Notes under the pieces: generated by a model
Told to the model about the DNA's origin: nothing
The model's database searches: none
Seen by the model: the letters and a program-made list of their open reading frames with translations, nothing else
Part shown: positions 17,601-24,687 of the stretch, in pieces
How positions within the stretch are numbered: the first letter of the stretch is position 1
How the letters are laid out: every line of letters begins with the position of its first letter
Position numbers and translations under genes: made by a program
Assembly: GCA_043719155.1 (NCBI GenBank)
Contig: JAYSUJ010000024.1
Span: forward strand, 8,182-72,181
Origin: JBBQKQ01 sp043719155
Lineage (GTDB): Bacteria; Patescibacteriota; Minisyncoccia; Phycocordibacterales; UBA5272
Direction: 5' to 3'
Length of the DNA: 64,000 nt

Positions 17601-19783
17601 ATTTCTTTTTTGAGTGTCCAAACTGGATAGCCAATTTTATTGGCTCTGGTGCCGTCTGTTTTTTTATATGAACTTGCAGGTGCATATTCAAAACTAGATT
17701 CACCGCCTAAATTGTTTTTAATTCCAGTAAGTAAATCGGCTTTCATTTTAGAAGCGGTCACAGAGAAAGTATTTGAGGTATTGGGAGAGCGGGCAATGTC
17801 AGGTAAACCGTCACCATTTAAGTCAGCCGAAAAAGCAATTTGGTATTGTATTTGTTCTGCCTCTGTAAAACCGTCAAAGTTAAAGTCGGTGTAGAGGTTA
17901 TCGTAAAAAGACATTCCGTTAAAAATGTGCGAGTAATATGAAATTGGGAAATTGTATTGTGCGGAAGAAGTAGCGTCCAAAAGCACCATATCTTTTCCAT
18001 TATTTAGCCAAATTTTTTTGTAAGTGTTATCTACAAAGCCATTTATACCGACTGCTGACTCGTTTAATTTATATACATTTATCAAATCATCCAGTCCATC
18101 ATTGTTAATATCCAGATATACAAATGAAGCGTCTATCATTGCATCTCTGTTTTGTGAGAACCAACCAGTTGCTTTTAAGTCTGGGACTCTATCTCCGTCG
18201 AGGTTAGCAATTTTAAAACCATTTGGATAACTTGGAAAGTTGGATTGTTCCCAGAATAATGAAGTTGTGGCATAAGTTCTTTCAGTTGAACTGGCTACAA
18301 CAACTTGTGTGGTAGTTCCCACAACAACTGTTGAGGTTGAAGTTTTAATAGTATCCTTGTAATTTATTCCCTTTATTCCTGCTCCCAAAACATCTACATT
18401 TCCGTCACTGTCATAGTCATAGAAAAAGTTATTAACAGGTTGATTTATATTTACATAAGAGTGAAATTGAGAGAGGAAAAATGGTATTTCGGCTGTTGGC
18501 ATTTCTCGACAATCATAACCTGGTTGAGAGTTAGTTTGGGGATTACAATTAGTAGTTTTGTCTAACAAAACTTTTTCAGTAAAGGTAAAATCTCCATCGT
18601 TTAGATAAACTTTTTTAACTACACGGTGATTATTGTAATAATCTCCAAAGAAAGTTTGGCGAGAATATACCAGGTCATTAAAACCGTCACCATTTATGTC
18701 TACGATTCGGTCAAAGTTGTCTTTGGGAATACCCAATGTTTTAGTTTCTGTTTGTGGTTGAGAGTAAGTAAAAACAGTTTCTGGTAAAGTGGTTTGTGTT
18801 CCATTTTCACCAAATGCAGATTCGATGATACCAGCAAGTAAACTTCTTTTACCATTTACACCAAGTGAATATCTAAAAGCAAAATTCTTGGTTTTATTTC
18901 CGTTTACAAATACCTCTGTTCCAAACATTCTTTTATTGTTCTTTATCAAGTATCCAGTTTGATAACTTTCTAGTTGGTCAGGACGATTTTCAAATGTAAA
19001 ACGGACTTCGTAAATACCGGGCTGATTTAAGTGATTCGTATAGAAAATACTTTGTGGGTATACAAAATTATCGTCTTTAGAGTAAGTATATTTTATGGAG
19101 TTTCCAAATACGTCAACTACCTCGGTTAAATACCAAGTGTGGATTTCAGAGGTTGAAGATGCAGAGTTTATTCTACTTTCAGTATTTCCTCCATAAACGT
19201 ATTTCATACCAGAATTATCTTTAACTTCCCAAGTGTCACCAACACGAGTGAACTCACTGCGACCTGTGTCATTTTTCTTTGGAACAAAGATTTGAGAGGA
19301 GGTAGTCTTAACTAATTCTCCGTAGGTGTTTGAGGTAAAGTTTTCGTCTGTGTAGAGTTTAATTATTCCATTCTTGTTTACCCTTTGTATGTATGGAAGT
19401 GATAGGTCAAAACCAAACCCTACCCAGTTTTGATTATTTTCGTTTTGAGAGTTGTAGTTCACCGATATATCCGGAGTCATTCCATTTCTTCCCTCTGGAA
19501 CTTTCAATTTGTAGTTATATTGCAGTGAGCCAGTATTACCCTCGCTCTTTGGTTTGTTAGGTGAGTCAATAGTAACACCGCTTGAGCCAGTGGTAGAATA
19601 GTCATAAAAGACTGGGGCAGAGAAAACATTATTTACTCCCACACAACCAATTAAAATACCCATTAAAATTAAATTTTTTAATGGGTTGGGGAAACCACTT
19701 GGAAAACTACTAGACGATTCTTGTCTACGCATATTATTGTTATTTTTATTAAAATTACTCACTTTTAATGACTTTACTCTCAT
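11633..19783 (-). CDS. Giant secreted SpvB/FG-GAP/RHS-repeat protein
   Basis: About 2,716 residues, the largest gene here. An N-terminal signal segment (NLILMGILIGCVGVNNVFSA) precedes an SpvB-like domain (GSLQYNYKLKVPEGRNGMTP ... WVGFGFDLSLPYIQR). Next come five FG-GAP/VCBS calcium-type repeats such as VDINGDGFNDLVYS and ADLNGDGLPDIARS, then a long series of YD/RHS repeats. A Ser/Thr-rich stretch with Ig-like features follows, then the RHS core (GNRGYTNQQMDKENNLIYMNARYN ... YSYAVNDPIHKYDPDGK). The C-terminal 200 residues are Gly/Ala-rich with glycine-zipper-like helices and a short unique tail. This is the plan of Tc/RHS polymorphic toxins and surface adhesins. The start at 19783 is chosen for a TATTAT box 12 nt upstream; ATGs at 19825 and 19732 are alternatives. 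Confidence 0.9.
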   Translation of the reverse strand: MRVKSLKVSNFNKNNNNMRRQESSSSFPSGFPNPLKNLILMGILIGCVGVNNVFSAPVFYDYSTTGSSGVTIDSPNKPKSEGNTGSLQYNYKLKVPEGRNGMTPDISVNYNSQNENNQNWVGFGFDLSLPYIQRVNKNGIIKLYTDENFTSNTYGELVKTTSSQIFVPKKNDTGRSEFTRVGDTWEVKDNSGMKYVYGGNTESRINSASSTSEIHTWYLTEVVDVFGNSIKYTYSKDDNFVYPQSIFYTNHLNQPGIYEVRFTFENRPDQLESYQTGYLIKNNKRMFGTEVFVNGNKTKNFAFRYSLGVNGKRSLLAGIIESAFGENGTQTTLPETVFTYSQPQTETKTLGIPKDNFDRIVDINGDGFNDLVYSRQTFFGDYYNNHRVVKKVYLNDGDFTFTEKVLLDKTTNCNPQTNSQPGYDCREMPTAEIPFFLSQFHSYVNINQPVNNFFYDYDSDGNVDVLGAGIKGINYKDTIKTSTSTVVVGTTTQVVVASSTERTYATTSLFWEQSNFPSYPNGFKIANLDGDRVPDLKATGWFSQNRDAMIDASFVYLDINNDGLDDLINVYKLNESAVGINGFVDNTYKKIWLNNGKDMVLLDATSSAQYNFPISYYSHIFNGMSFYDNLYTDFNFDGFTEAEQIQYQIAFSADLNGDGLPDIARSPNTSNTFSVTASKMKADLLTGIKNNLGGESSFEYAPASSYKKTDGTRANKIGYPVWTLKKEISKDGTGMISAREYIYEDASIIREGNFENTLAGFGKVTTIEVNSLKTISYYHQGNGDSVDEIKDSASKTGKLYKQETFNKNNSLEKRDLISYSEIFNPLTASSTAIVPVRNNTSVVDQNNGAVFTTASEYMFDNNLNKVKEISYGDVTTSSQTITDTNIADTKVLEISYNNSQTQTKKYLPTSKTLKDVNGNLLAKENYFYDNNLDSTISSGLLTQKDTYTGTTTKQSEKTVYDIVFGLPTLTVNSRGATTTIEYDTQKLFPIKTTNALGQINTFVYDYNTSKVKRSVDQNNLENRVEYDGFGRTVKTWKNNNLLEERVYSDANFPDVTVKKFFTATDTLSSVFYFDGFGKVIKTKTETVNNNYSTSDTFYDEVGNVVKESLPYTTYTLGRSDGITLPVYNYKTYVRDSFGRVIETKTVLGTDKANYGARSKIVFDKNNHQTGFVYDKDGLIKEVVENNSGVVYNTKYTYDILGNLVNILDSENAIRNIGYDFSNRKIYDELTNKGTSTSYTNTSYGEINDFVESIFTNGDKVKTTFDLLGRKATDTEVVSFATTTYIIIGTSTVATTTIIVTNNLLNEYIYDSCTNGLGKLCVASSSDGIVKKYSYNGSGEVDKIETVTNNSIWSPKSTQYFVYDLLGNIITTGDGVSTTTNELAKGKIKSIFFGDFYSTTTKVFENPEYNVLGQIVAYDRGILRTQNTYDDKNLNRISNTISFIGGKNSYDFGNINYVGLPTNIATSTASVVREKGLPGENLIQVSKTSGEYIYSTNPYTNVSVVKTLHPYANAIKITQVRARQGVESYYGTIQSNGINIGGYILYPSSPAQSFIDAIRNTTYMRRQDRDTSLDLLQFFGTTNPIGEEIVIPANLTLNTLDSGLVFSTNKSSGLATSSLVDAYYNFFVKEKVNQINDENSYIQLFKRNGSMGVPVWPDSGQTYNQCATGTAYSDKIFFNTIATNTWLKVDVNNNYLADYVNGTGAYIGVCILTGHSATNAQITLATSTPELKNTLSFSHNFQELYYRSDTGAENAYKIHAGLTLQYNASNTKPVISSLVINKQGQGLVANISVANTDIEKDAIIENEVYLRAKTNSTSTSNFIQLETVATTSIASTSYLVDKFPFSYNTDYEIFTRSRDINGDWSEYATSSYKTSDKLDRNTNTVFCKSITNTDLGSVNCPDPIFNVSNSSNFGQINIAASSNIASTTIDTFTVNQKEIRYVGNKLKKNAKYYYLLKDGTINMFTTGDFKSPQNTSYSYDTLSRIKSILRDEDNRFENTIYTYDELSRLTQVEKEDKVMKKVEETFSYSPTGKILSNTGNNYEYANTLAHTPSKVAKENISDNLNWDNKGRLASSTMLGDFVWNNLDRVKEIKKVNGNISTTSKYYYDTEGNRVLSFVINNNQITATTSSSTIKSRLFTPNQSIQNTGSTTSYQITLGNKPILNIDRIWKDIISQTVSTSTQYIQVATTTAVYTTATITVPTYKVSTSTVSKSLWVGLRETTINSLQWDEFKGIGTTSMIMSSATITPNTINYFVGKNGATSSNHIIKLTGLTTATQTLTLYFAGAKNNKSYTTSITEGTGVISKGITFTIGGTASGTMKYFNQSTQIILLPKTPDITLSINSSIATSTPSIDNYYILDSYLFTLKNLKYATTTTNVNVSTTTVSWITSTTSVPTIVTSTSTIYTPTSTLAIQTIVTDHLNSIEKILDFTIGTEISTSSYKAFGNVEKQGVTNGNRGYTNQQMDKENNLIYMNARYNSSNYGIFISPDPKNYEGEDKKIFLENPQLQNGYSYAVNDPIHKYDPDGKCPMCIGVGIGFIGGVAVQGINDYQNGSLSTFGDYMYSGGKGVAVVGAAAATAAGATAAGLGATGVLIVGSVGGGVGSAVIDSTVGNSLLDKNISTNSITTDAFATAFGGAVAGKLIGPTLGRPAEKLISQITSVATQNEIRKETIQNIPGLIMNNYFNGNNIKTNQITNVGSVNYLDWGLFQIQEIKSNKK

Positions 19784-19835
19784 AAAGATACCCACATAAT
19801 ACCATAATCTGTAATACTTAAGCAAATATGCTTTT

Positions 19836-19949
19836 TTGACTTATTTTAGGTGATTATGGTATATTCTGCCAACTGGTTTACCAGTCTAGTTAGTTTTTTA
19901 CTCTCAACTAATTAGGTGACTTTTTCAAATGCCACCAGGACGCTGGTGG
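19836..19949 (+). promoter_or_regulatory. Promoter and hairpin-rich leader before the DUF4238 gene
   Basis: TTGACT (19836-19841) and TATATT (19860-19865), 18 bases apart, form a rightward promoter. The leader holds three hairpins in a row: 19872-19876/19881-19885, 19886-19893/19908-19915 and a strong CCACCAG/CTGGTGG (19932-19938/19943-19949) followed by a T-rich stretch. This resembles an attenuator. It lies between the divergent RHS and DUF4238 genes. Confidence 0.6.
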
Positions 19950-19983
19950 TGTTTTGTTATGAGTAAAATGTTAGAATTAGATT

Positions 19984-21096
19984 ATGGATAATCTTGAGGC
20001 AACTTTATTAGAAAAAATGTTTTCAAAATTACGTAGAAGACTTTTATTATTCATATTCAGAAAAAGACTTGGTAAATCAAAGTTTGCAGCGAGTATTTTG
20101 TTTAGAATAATAAATACTTTAGAAACTAGTAAGGGAGTTTACATAAACACAAAAGATATCGGGAATACCGACCACTTTGTTCCTCAATTTTTACTACGTA
20201 ATTTTAGTATAGAAAAAGCAGGTCAAAACAAAGGATTAATTTTTGAATATCTGTTTTCTAAAAATGTAATTAAAAAGAGCGGGATAAAATCTGTTGCTTG
20301 TAAAAAAGATTTATATACATTTAAAGATAAACTGGGTGAAAAGTCAGACTTCACTGAAAAAATTATTTATTCACAAAATTTGGAGTTATTCAGTGCGACA
20401 ATTTTTCAAAGTATTGTGGACGACAATAAAACTTTCAAACTGACCCCACTGGAAGAATCTACATTGGCAGTGTTTCTCTCTCACCAAATTACGAGAACAC
20501 CTTATTTTCTAGACTCAATAAAAAAATTTGTGATTTATCTTTATGAGAACGAAAAAATATTGTTTGAAGATTTCAACAAAATCGACTCGTTAGATTCAAA
20601 AATTATAAACAATGAATACAATGTATCTTATGAAGATATTGTCAGTTTTGTCCCGAGAATAAACTTTGACGGACTTCATAATCATTTAGGATTACTGTCG
20701 TTGAGAATTGCAACTAAGTTAGCCGAGGGAATATACAAGGGTTATCTTGAAATAATTGATATTAAAGAAACAGTCACAAAAAACTTTGTAATATCAGACA
20801 ATCCGGTGGTATTGTTCGACCATAAACGAAAAGAAGTCTTGAAATTTCCTGCTTGGTGGGATTTAAGCAAAAAAGATATATTTATTTTCTTACCAATATC
20901 ACCAAGTAAATGTATATTTTATTCCAAGTATGACACCAAACCTGGTTTTAAAGAATTAGAAGATAATCCCTTTATAGATTTAGTAAATTTTGGAAGTTAT
21001 ACAAACTGCACAAATTCAGTTTTTTCTAACAAAAAAAAGGTCCTGGAAACACATCTTGTAATGTATGAAAGTGAATTAAGAAATTATTTAACCTAA
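19984..21096 (+). CDS. DUF4238 family protein
   Basis: A 370-residue protein. The family signature is seen at about residues 62-75 as TDHFVPQFLLRNFS, followed by a Cys-containing segment (SVACKKDLYTFKD) and, in the C-terminal half, NFVISDNPVVLFDH and IFLPISPSKCIFY, the conserved S-D-N-P and P-I-S-P elements of DUF4238. DUF4238 proteins occur widely as single accessory genes, often on mobile DNA; their activity is not established, so no enzyme function is assigned. There is an N-terminal basic helix (RRRLLLFIFRKRLGKSK). It is transcribed away from the RHS gene and has a structured leader. Confidence 0.82.
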   Translation: MDNLEATLLEKMFSKLRRRLLLFIFRKRLGKSKFAASILFRIINTLETSKGVYINTKDIGNTDHFVPQFLLRNFSIEKAGQNKGLIFEYLFSKNVIKKSGIKSVACKKDLYTFKDKLGEKSDFTEKIIYSQNLELFSATIFQSIVDDNKTFKLTPLEESTLAVFLSHQITRTPYFLDSIKKFVIYLYENEKILFEDFNKIDSLDSKIINNEYNVSYEDIVSFVPRINFDGLHNHLGLLSLRIATKLAEGIYKGYLEIIDIKETVTKNFVISDNPVVLFDHKRKEVLKFPAWWDLSKKDIFIFLPISPSKCIFYSKYDTKPGFKELEDNPFIDLVNFGSYTNCTNSVFSNKKKVLETHLVMYESELRNYLT

Positions 21097-21342
21097 TTTT
21101 TTGCACAAAAAATTGCGTGAAAAGTTTACTTGGTTATCCCCATATTTCCGCAATTTTCCTATGGACCACATTACACAAATTTAGGTAATATGTCGACGAA
21201 CCAGAGAGTTGTAATTTCCTATTTTATCTATGAACCACTTTTCGTTAAAAATTGCAAAAAATGTATATCCAGTAAGGGTTATTCTCTAATTTACGTTTTA
21301 CCTTGCTACCAAACTCATACTGGTGACAAAAGTCGGCTCAAA
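21097..21342. other. Intergenic stretch between convergent genes
   Basis: No convincing gene. A palindrome (21095-21103 with 21106-21114) overlaps the DUF4238 stop and could end transcription. A TTACAG/CTGTAA hairpin lies at the other end, over the stop codon of the leftward gene. Confidence 0.5.
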
Positions 21343-21894
21343 TTACAGTTTTTTCTGTAAAAGTTTTGTAAATATTTTATGATTAGTTTTGCACTCTTTT
21401 AATTCCGGCAATAGCCCGATAAACTCTGGTATTTCAAAGTAATTTAACGGCACTTTTTTGTCGTCAAAAAATTTAATCTTTTTCCCAGTCAGATGTTCCG
21501 GAAATATTATATTTGCAGTATCTTTTTCTTCATTTTGAAAGTCAAATACTAGATTTGGAACAAGAGTGTCCCAACTACGAAGTATTGGAGGGTCGGAACT
21601 AATTATTCTGTTTTTAACTTGGATAAAATGTTTACAAATTGCATAAAAAGATTTAAGTTCTTGCCCCGCAACTATTTTAGGATTAGTTTTTGGGTCAAGT
21701 ATGAAAAAGTTCAAATACCTAGATTTTAACTTTACGGGACTGTTTAATCCCTTGTGCGAGTCGCTGTAAAAAGTGTCCCAGAACCACAAAAAGGTAGGCC
21801 TGTCGTGTGTTGGTAGGAAATTAAGACATAACTTACTCCCCTGGTTAAAAACCAGGATTTTACCAAGAAGTTTTAAGTAGTCTGTGTTTTGCAT
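21343..21894 (-). CDS. Hypothetical protein (183 aa), last gene of the envelope operon
   Basis: Unknown soluble protein starting MQNTDYLKLLGKILVF. A longer reading from 21987 would overlap the upstream coiled-coil gene and is rejected. Visible stretches: LPTHDRPTFLWFWDTFYSDSHKGL, then SRYLNFFILDPKTNPKIVAGQELKSFY, which looks like a folded alpha/beta domain without membrane spans or signal peptide. It lies 32 nt downstream of the coiled-coil membrane protein and is the only cytoplasmic-looking member of this run. Confidence 0.6.
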   Translation of the reverse strand: MQNTDYLKLLGKILVFNQGSKLCLNFLPTHDRPTFLWFWDTFYSDSHKGLNSPVKLKSRYLNFFILDPKTNPKIVAGQELKSFYAICKHFIQVKNRIISSDPPILRSWDTLVPNLVFDFQNEEKDTANIIFPEHLTGKKIKFFDDKKVPLNYFEIPEFIGLLPELKECKTNHKIFTKLLQKKL

Positions 21895-21926
21895 AAATTT
21901 TTTTAATAGTACTTTTTTATTTAGAT

Positions 21927-22205
21927 TTAAATTTCCACAGTTTCCAAAGTATCCAGTGCGTCGCCCATATCTTGGTATGTTCCCCAAGCCGAATCTTTTG
22001 CTTCCTCTATATTATCATTCGCCTGCTGTAGTGCTTCTTCATAGTCTGATACACTTGTTTCCAAGTCCTCTACATCTGTTTCTAATGTGGAAATTTCACT
22101 CCATAATTCTAAATTTTTGTCACTTAAATTTGAATTACTTATATAAAACCATAAAGATATGATTATAATAGTAAATATACACAAAGTACTCTGATTGCTT
22201 CCCAT
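21927..22205 (-). CDS. Small membrane-anchored coiled-coil protein
   Basis: 92 residues. One N-terminal span (LCIFTIIIISLWFYI) is followed by about 65 acidic, heptad-patterned residues (ELWSEISTLETDVEDLETSVSDYEEALQQ) that should form a coiled coil outside the membrane. It starts 8 nt after the peptidoglycan-binding protein gene and is probably translated with it. No family recognised. A spacer or oligomerisation role in the envelope is a guess. Confidence 0.65.
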   Translation of the reverse strand: MGSNQSTLCIFTIIIISLWFYISNSNLSDKNLELWSEISTLETDVEDLETSVSDYEEALQQANDNIEEAKDSAWGTYQDMGDALDTLETVEI

Positions 22206-22213
22206 AACTATTT

Positions 22214-23302
22214 TTACCCAACTGCTTTTGTGATTAGTGCAATTTTTGTATCGTCATTCAAAATACCGGTAGGAGAAAGCCCGTTATCACTTTGGAAGTT
22301 TTTTAAGGCTGTTTTAGTTGCTTTTCCGAAATAGCCAGTGACTAGGGTATCTTTAGAAAGGAAACCTAGAAATTGCAGAACTTTCTGCAAAAGTTTTACA
22401 TCGTCACCCCTTTGACCTAATTTTAAATCTCTATCAAATGAGATTGAACTATATGTAGCCCCTGAAACTACCTCATTATTATTTACCTGTGTTTGAGTTG
22501 TGCTAACCGGCCTAACTGTAGAAAGAAAGCAAGATTTCTTGTCTGAAGTCCATTCATATCCTGTAGCACATCTACAACTAACATCATTTCCTTTTTTTGT
22601 CCCTGGTATTGCAAGTGAGTATGTTCCATAAGAATTTGAACAAGCGTTGTCTTGGGAAATACACGAACCGTTATGCAAAATTTCATAATCCGAGCATCTT
22701 ATCTCTTCTATACATTTACTCCTGTCTGCACCAATTTTAAAACCAGTTTTACACTGACATTTTAAAGTTGAGTCATCGTAGTAAGTTCCGTATCCGTGAT
22801 TTTCTCTACAACTGTCGTCTTTACCTAAACACAGATTGCCTAGAGAGTTTTTTTGGTAGCCAGTATTACAGTAGAAACTATAACTACCATAGGCAGTTGA
22901 ATTTGCTGGTGCTAACAAACAATTATCTCCACTCTTATAATATCCTGAATTACAAAACAAAACACCATAAGATTTATACCCTCCAACAACATCTACACGA
23001 GAAGTTGCACTACTTCCAGTGTATGGAGAAATGTATAGACCTGGAAGATAGGTCGAAGTGTCATAATAGTTGTTTAAATAGGTACTTTCGCTTCCGCCGG
23101 CAGTTTCCCCTGTATACGGATTTGTGTTTCCGGGAAAACTATAATTATTATATGGATTTCCGTCAGGACTTGAACGATAATATGAGGGTACATAAGTTCC
23201 GTTTGATTTCGTGTGGCCTTTCACATAGACATCAGCAAAAACAGAAGTTAGAAGAATGAACGGTAAAATTAGGAGTAAAAAAAAGTTTTTTAATTTATAC
23301 AT
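22214..23302 (-). CDS. Secreted Cys-rich protein with peptidoglycan-binding domain
   Basis: 362 residues with a clear signal peptide (MYKLKNFFLLLILPFILLTSVFA). The mature start VYVKGHTKSNGTYVPSYYRS followed by GNPYNNYSFPGNTNPYTG is a known short surface module. A middle Cys-rich region holds several EGF-like units (CNSGYYKSGDNC, CQCKTGFKIG, CRCATGYEW). The C-terminal 75 residues are a PG_binding_1 domain (DLKLGQRGDDVKLLQKVLQFLG ... GYFGKATKTALKNFQ). It should be exported, disulphide-bonded and bound to the cell wall. It lies in the middle of a five-gene operon of exported proteins, 9 nt from the DUF3761 gene. Confidence 0.87.
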   Translation of the reverse strand: MYKLKNFFLLLILPFILLTSVFADVYVKGHTKSNGTYVPSYYRSSPDGNPYNNYSFPGNTNPYTGETAGGSESTYLNNYYDTSTYLPGLYISPYTGSSATSRVDVVGGYKSYGVLFCNSGYYKSGDNCLLAPANSTAYGSYSFYCNTGYQKNSLGNLCLGKDDSCRENHGYGTYYDDSTLKCQCKTGFKIGADRSKCIEEIRCSDYEILHNGSCISQDNACSNSYGTYSLAIPGTKKGNDVSCRCATGYEWTSDKKSCFLSTVRPVSTTQTQVNNNEVVSGATYSSISFDRDLKLGQRGDDVKLLQKVLQFLGFLSKDTLVTGYFGKATKTALKNFQSDNGLSPTGILNDDTKIALITKAVG

Positions 23303-23311
23303 AGAATTTAA

Positions 23312-23488
23312 TTATTTATACCAAGTCTTTACACCCTTGTGGTGAGAACAAGTCCCTCTATGGGAATTACTATAACTGTAAGTCCCGTCCCTACATTTAG
23401 CAGTTGGTGACTTTTTTGCATCAGTGAGAGATATCGTTGATACAGAAATGAAAGCAACGACTAAAAACATTTGTGTTATTTTTTTCAT
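23312..23488 (-). CDS. DUF3761 family small secreted protein
   Basis: A 58-residue gene. It begins MKKITQMFLVVAFISVSTIS, a signal peptide ending near LTDA. The mature part is KCRDGTYSYSNSHRGTCSHH followed by KGVKTWYK, the complete DUF3761 pattern (C-x-D-G-T-x-S ... G-T-C-S-x-H-x-G-V-x-x-W), with two Cys likely to form a disulphide. The function of the family is unknown. It is 5 nt downstream of the coiled-coil protein gene and 9 nt upstream of the peptidoglycan-binding gene, so clearly within the operon. Confidence 0.85.
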   Translation of the reverse strand: MKKITQMFLVVAFISVSTISLTDAKKSPTAKCRDGTYSYSNSHRGTCSHHKGVKTWYK

Positions 23489-23493
23489 ATTCT

Positions 23494-24453
23494 TTACTTA
23501 AACCAGTTGAAAATGTAATCTTTAAATCTTTTATAAACAGGAACCCACTCCTCTTTTTTGTCTTCGATTTTTATTTCTTTAATTTCAGTAGGCAATTCTT
23601 TTTTCTCGTTGGGAACTAACTTTTCAATTTTCTCTACTGGAGTTGATGGGAGTGTTTCTTCTTTCGGGATTACTTTTTTAGTTGGTTTTGCGATAGGTGC
23701 AATTATTTTTGCAGGCGTTATCACTTCCTCTGTTTTTATTTCAACTTTTATGTTTTTTTGCTCTACCGATGTTATTTTCGGTTGAGTTTTTAATTCTACT
23801 TTTTCTGCGACAAATGGTTTTCCATTGGGATACTTTGCCTTGTAAAGTGCTTTTACTCTTAATGCAACACTCTCATTTCTAATATACATATTCTGATATA
23901 GATTATTTGCTTTTTCTGTGGATAATGAGTCCATTAGTTCAAATAAAATTACAACCTTTTCTTGTGGATAATAGTTGTCTTTCGGTGTTGTTTTTTCTGC
24001 TTGGCTTGCTCTCAATTTGGCAATCTCTGCTTTCAATTCTGTAATTTGATTTTTATTTTGCTCTGTATTTTGTATTTGCGATTGGTGTAAAGCCTTTTGT
24101 TGGACCAAAGAATCTATTTGTGCTTGAAATTTTGCATCTATTTTTGCAGATAAAATATCATAGGCTGACTGAACAAAAGAGCCATTCTGTGCCATAGAAC
24201 CTTTCAAATAGTTTTTTTCTATTTCCTTTTCTCTTTCTAATTCAGTTATCCTGTTTTCAATATCTAGTATAGAAATTCCAGGACTATTTTGAGATTGGTT
24301 TTCTAGTTTTCGTAATCTGTATTCCAAAGCCGATTTTTCTTCTTGTTGTTTAATGTAAACGTCGTCTGGTAGATAATTATAGTCGGTAGCAAAGGCACTT
24401 GTTTGTATTAAAAATACACTTAAAATCAAAAAAGTTATTATTTTATTTTTCAT
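23494..24453 (-). CDS. Secreted coiled-coil protein
   Basis: 319 residues, first gene of the envelope operon. A signal peptide (MKNKIITFLILSVFLIQTSAFA) is followed by a long coiled-coil region (about residues 35-155, KSALEYRLRKLENQSQNS ... ITELKAEIAKLRASQAEK). Next is a small alpha-helical region (VVILFELMDSLSTEKANNLYQNM) reminiscent of MotE/FlgJ-neighbour helices, and a Pro/Lys/Glu-rich, probably unfolded tail ending in an aromatic, positively charged helix (FKDYIFNWFK). It is an exported structural protein of unknown role. A highly structured leader precedes it. Confidence 0.75.
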   Translation of the reverse strand: MKNKIITFLILSVFLIQTSAFATDYNYLPDDVYIKQQEEKSALEYRLRKLENQSQNSPGISILDIENRITELEREKEIEKNYLKGSMAQNGSFVQSAYDILSAKIDAKFQAQIDSLVQQKALHQSQIQNTEQNKNQITELKAEIAKLRASQAEKTTPKDNYYPQEKVVILFELMDSLSTEKANNLYQNMYIRNESVALRVKALYKAKYPNGKPFVAEKVELKTQPKITSVEQKNIKVEIKTEEVITPAKIIAPIAKPTKKVIPKEETLPSTPVEKIEKLVPNEKKELPTEIKEIKIEDKKEEWVPVYKRFKDYIFNWFK

Positions 24454-24491
24454 ATTGTTTGTCGCGTTTTATTTTAAAGCCCTTTTCACAC

Positions 24492-24656
24492 AAAAAACCT
24501 ATCACTAGGAAAACCCGAGGGTTTACATACTCGTTTCCAAGTATGACGCGACAAACGCCCTAATGATAGGCTCTTTACATTTGTCGCGTTTTTGACCATA
24601 TCCCAAATCTTATTTGGGGGTTAGGTCTCCGATATTTTATCGTCTAAATAATTATA
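24492..24656 (-). ncRNA. Candidate structured RNA or attenuator leader (pseudoknot-like)
   Basis: Minus-strand transcript expected from an extended -10 box (TGATATAAT, TATAAT at 24651-24656). Hairpins in order: 24638-24642/24630-24634; 24612-24618/24602-24608, extended by GACC/GGTC; the 10-base arm ACGCGACAAA (about 24580-24589) with its complement at 24546-24555; 24540-24545/24526-24531; 24519-24524/24511-24516. A 12-bp stem with one mismatch (24559-24570 with 24498-24509) then crosses the third helix, so a pseudoknot or alternative fold is possible. Six U follow at once (24492-24497), as in a terminator. A third copy of the CGCGACAAA unit lies at 24457-24469, next to the start codon. Confidence 0.6.
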
Positions 24657-24687
24657 TCACAATTTTAAAAAGTAAAATTGGAAAAAA

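Noticed and set aside
11745..18230. Plus-strand ORFs inside the RHS gene
   Set aside because: They are low-complexity antisense readings of the repeat protein, with no start signals or motifs.
21130..21360. Plus-strand ORF of 76 aa
   Set aside because: No motif, no ribosome binding site, and its end overlaps the convergent gene. Treated as intergenic.
22768..23259. Plus-strand ORF of 163 aa opposite the peptidoglycan-binding protein
   Set aside because: It is antisense to a gene with a clear signal peptide and domains, and its translation has no recognisable features.
24457..24600. tRNA-like or integron attC-like site
   Set aside because: The branched folding looked tRNA-like at first, but there is no anticodon arm of proper size, no T-loop motif and no acceptor end. 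No integron integrase or R'/R'' core sites are present.
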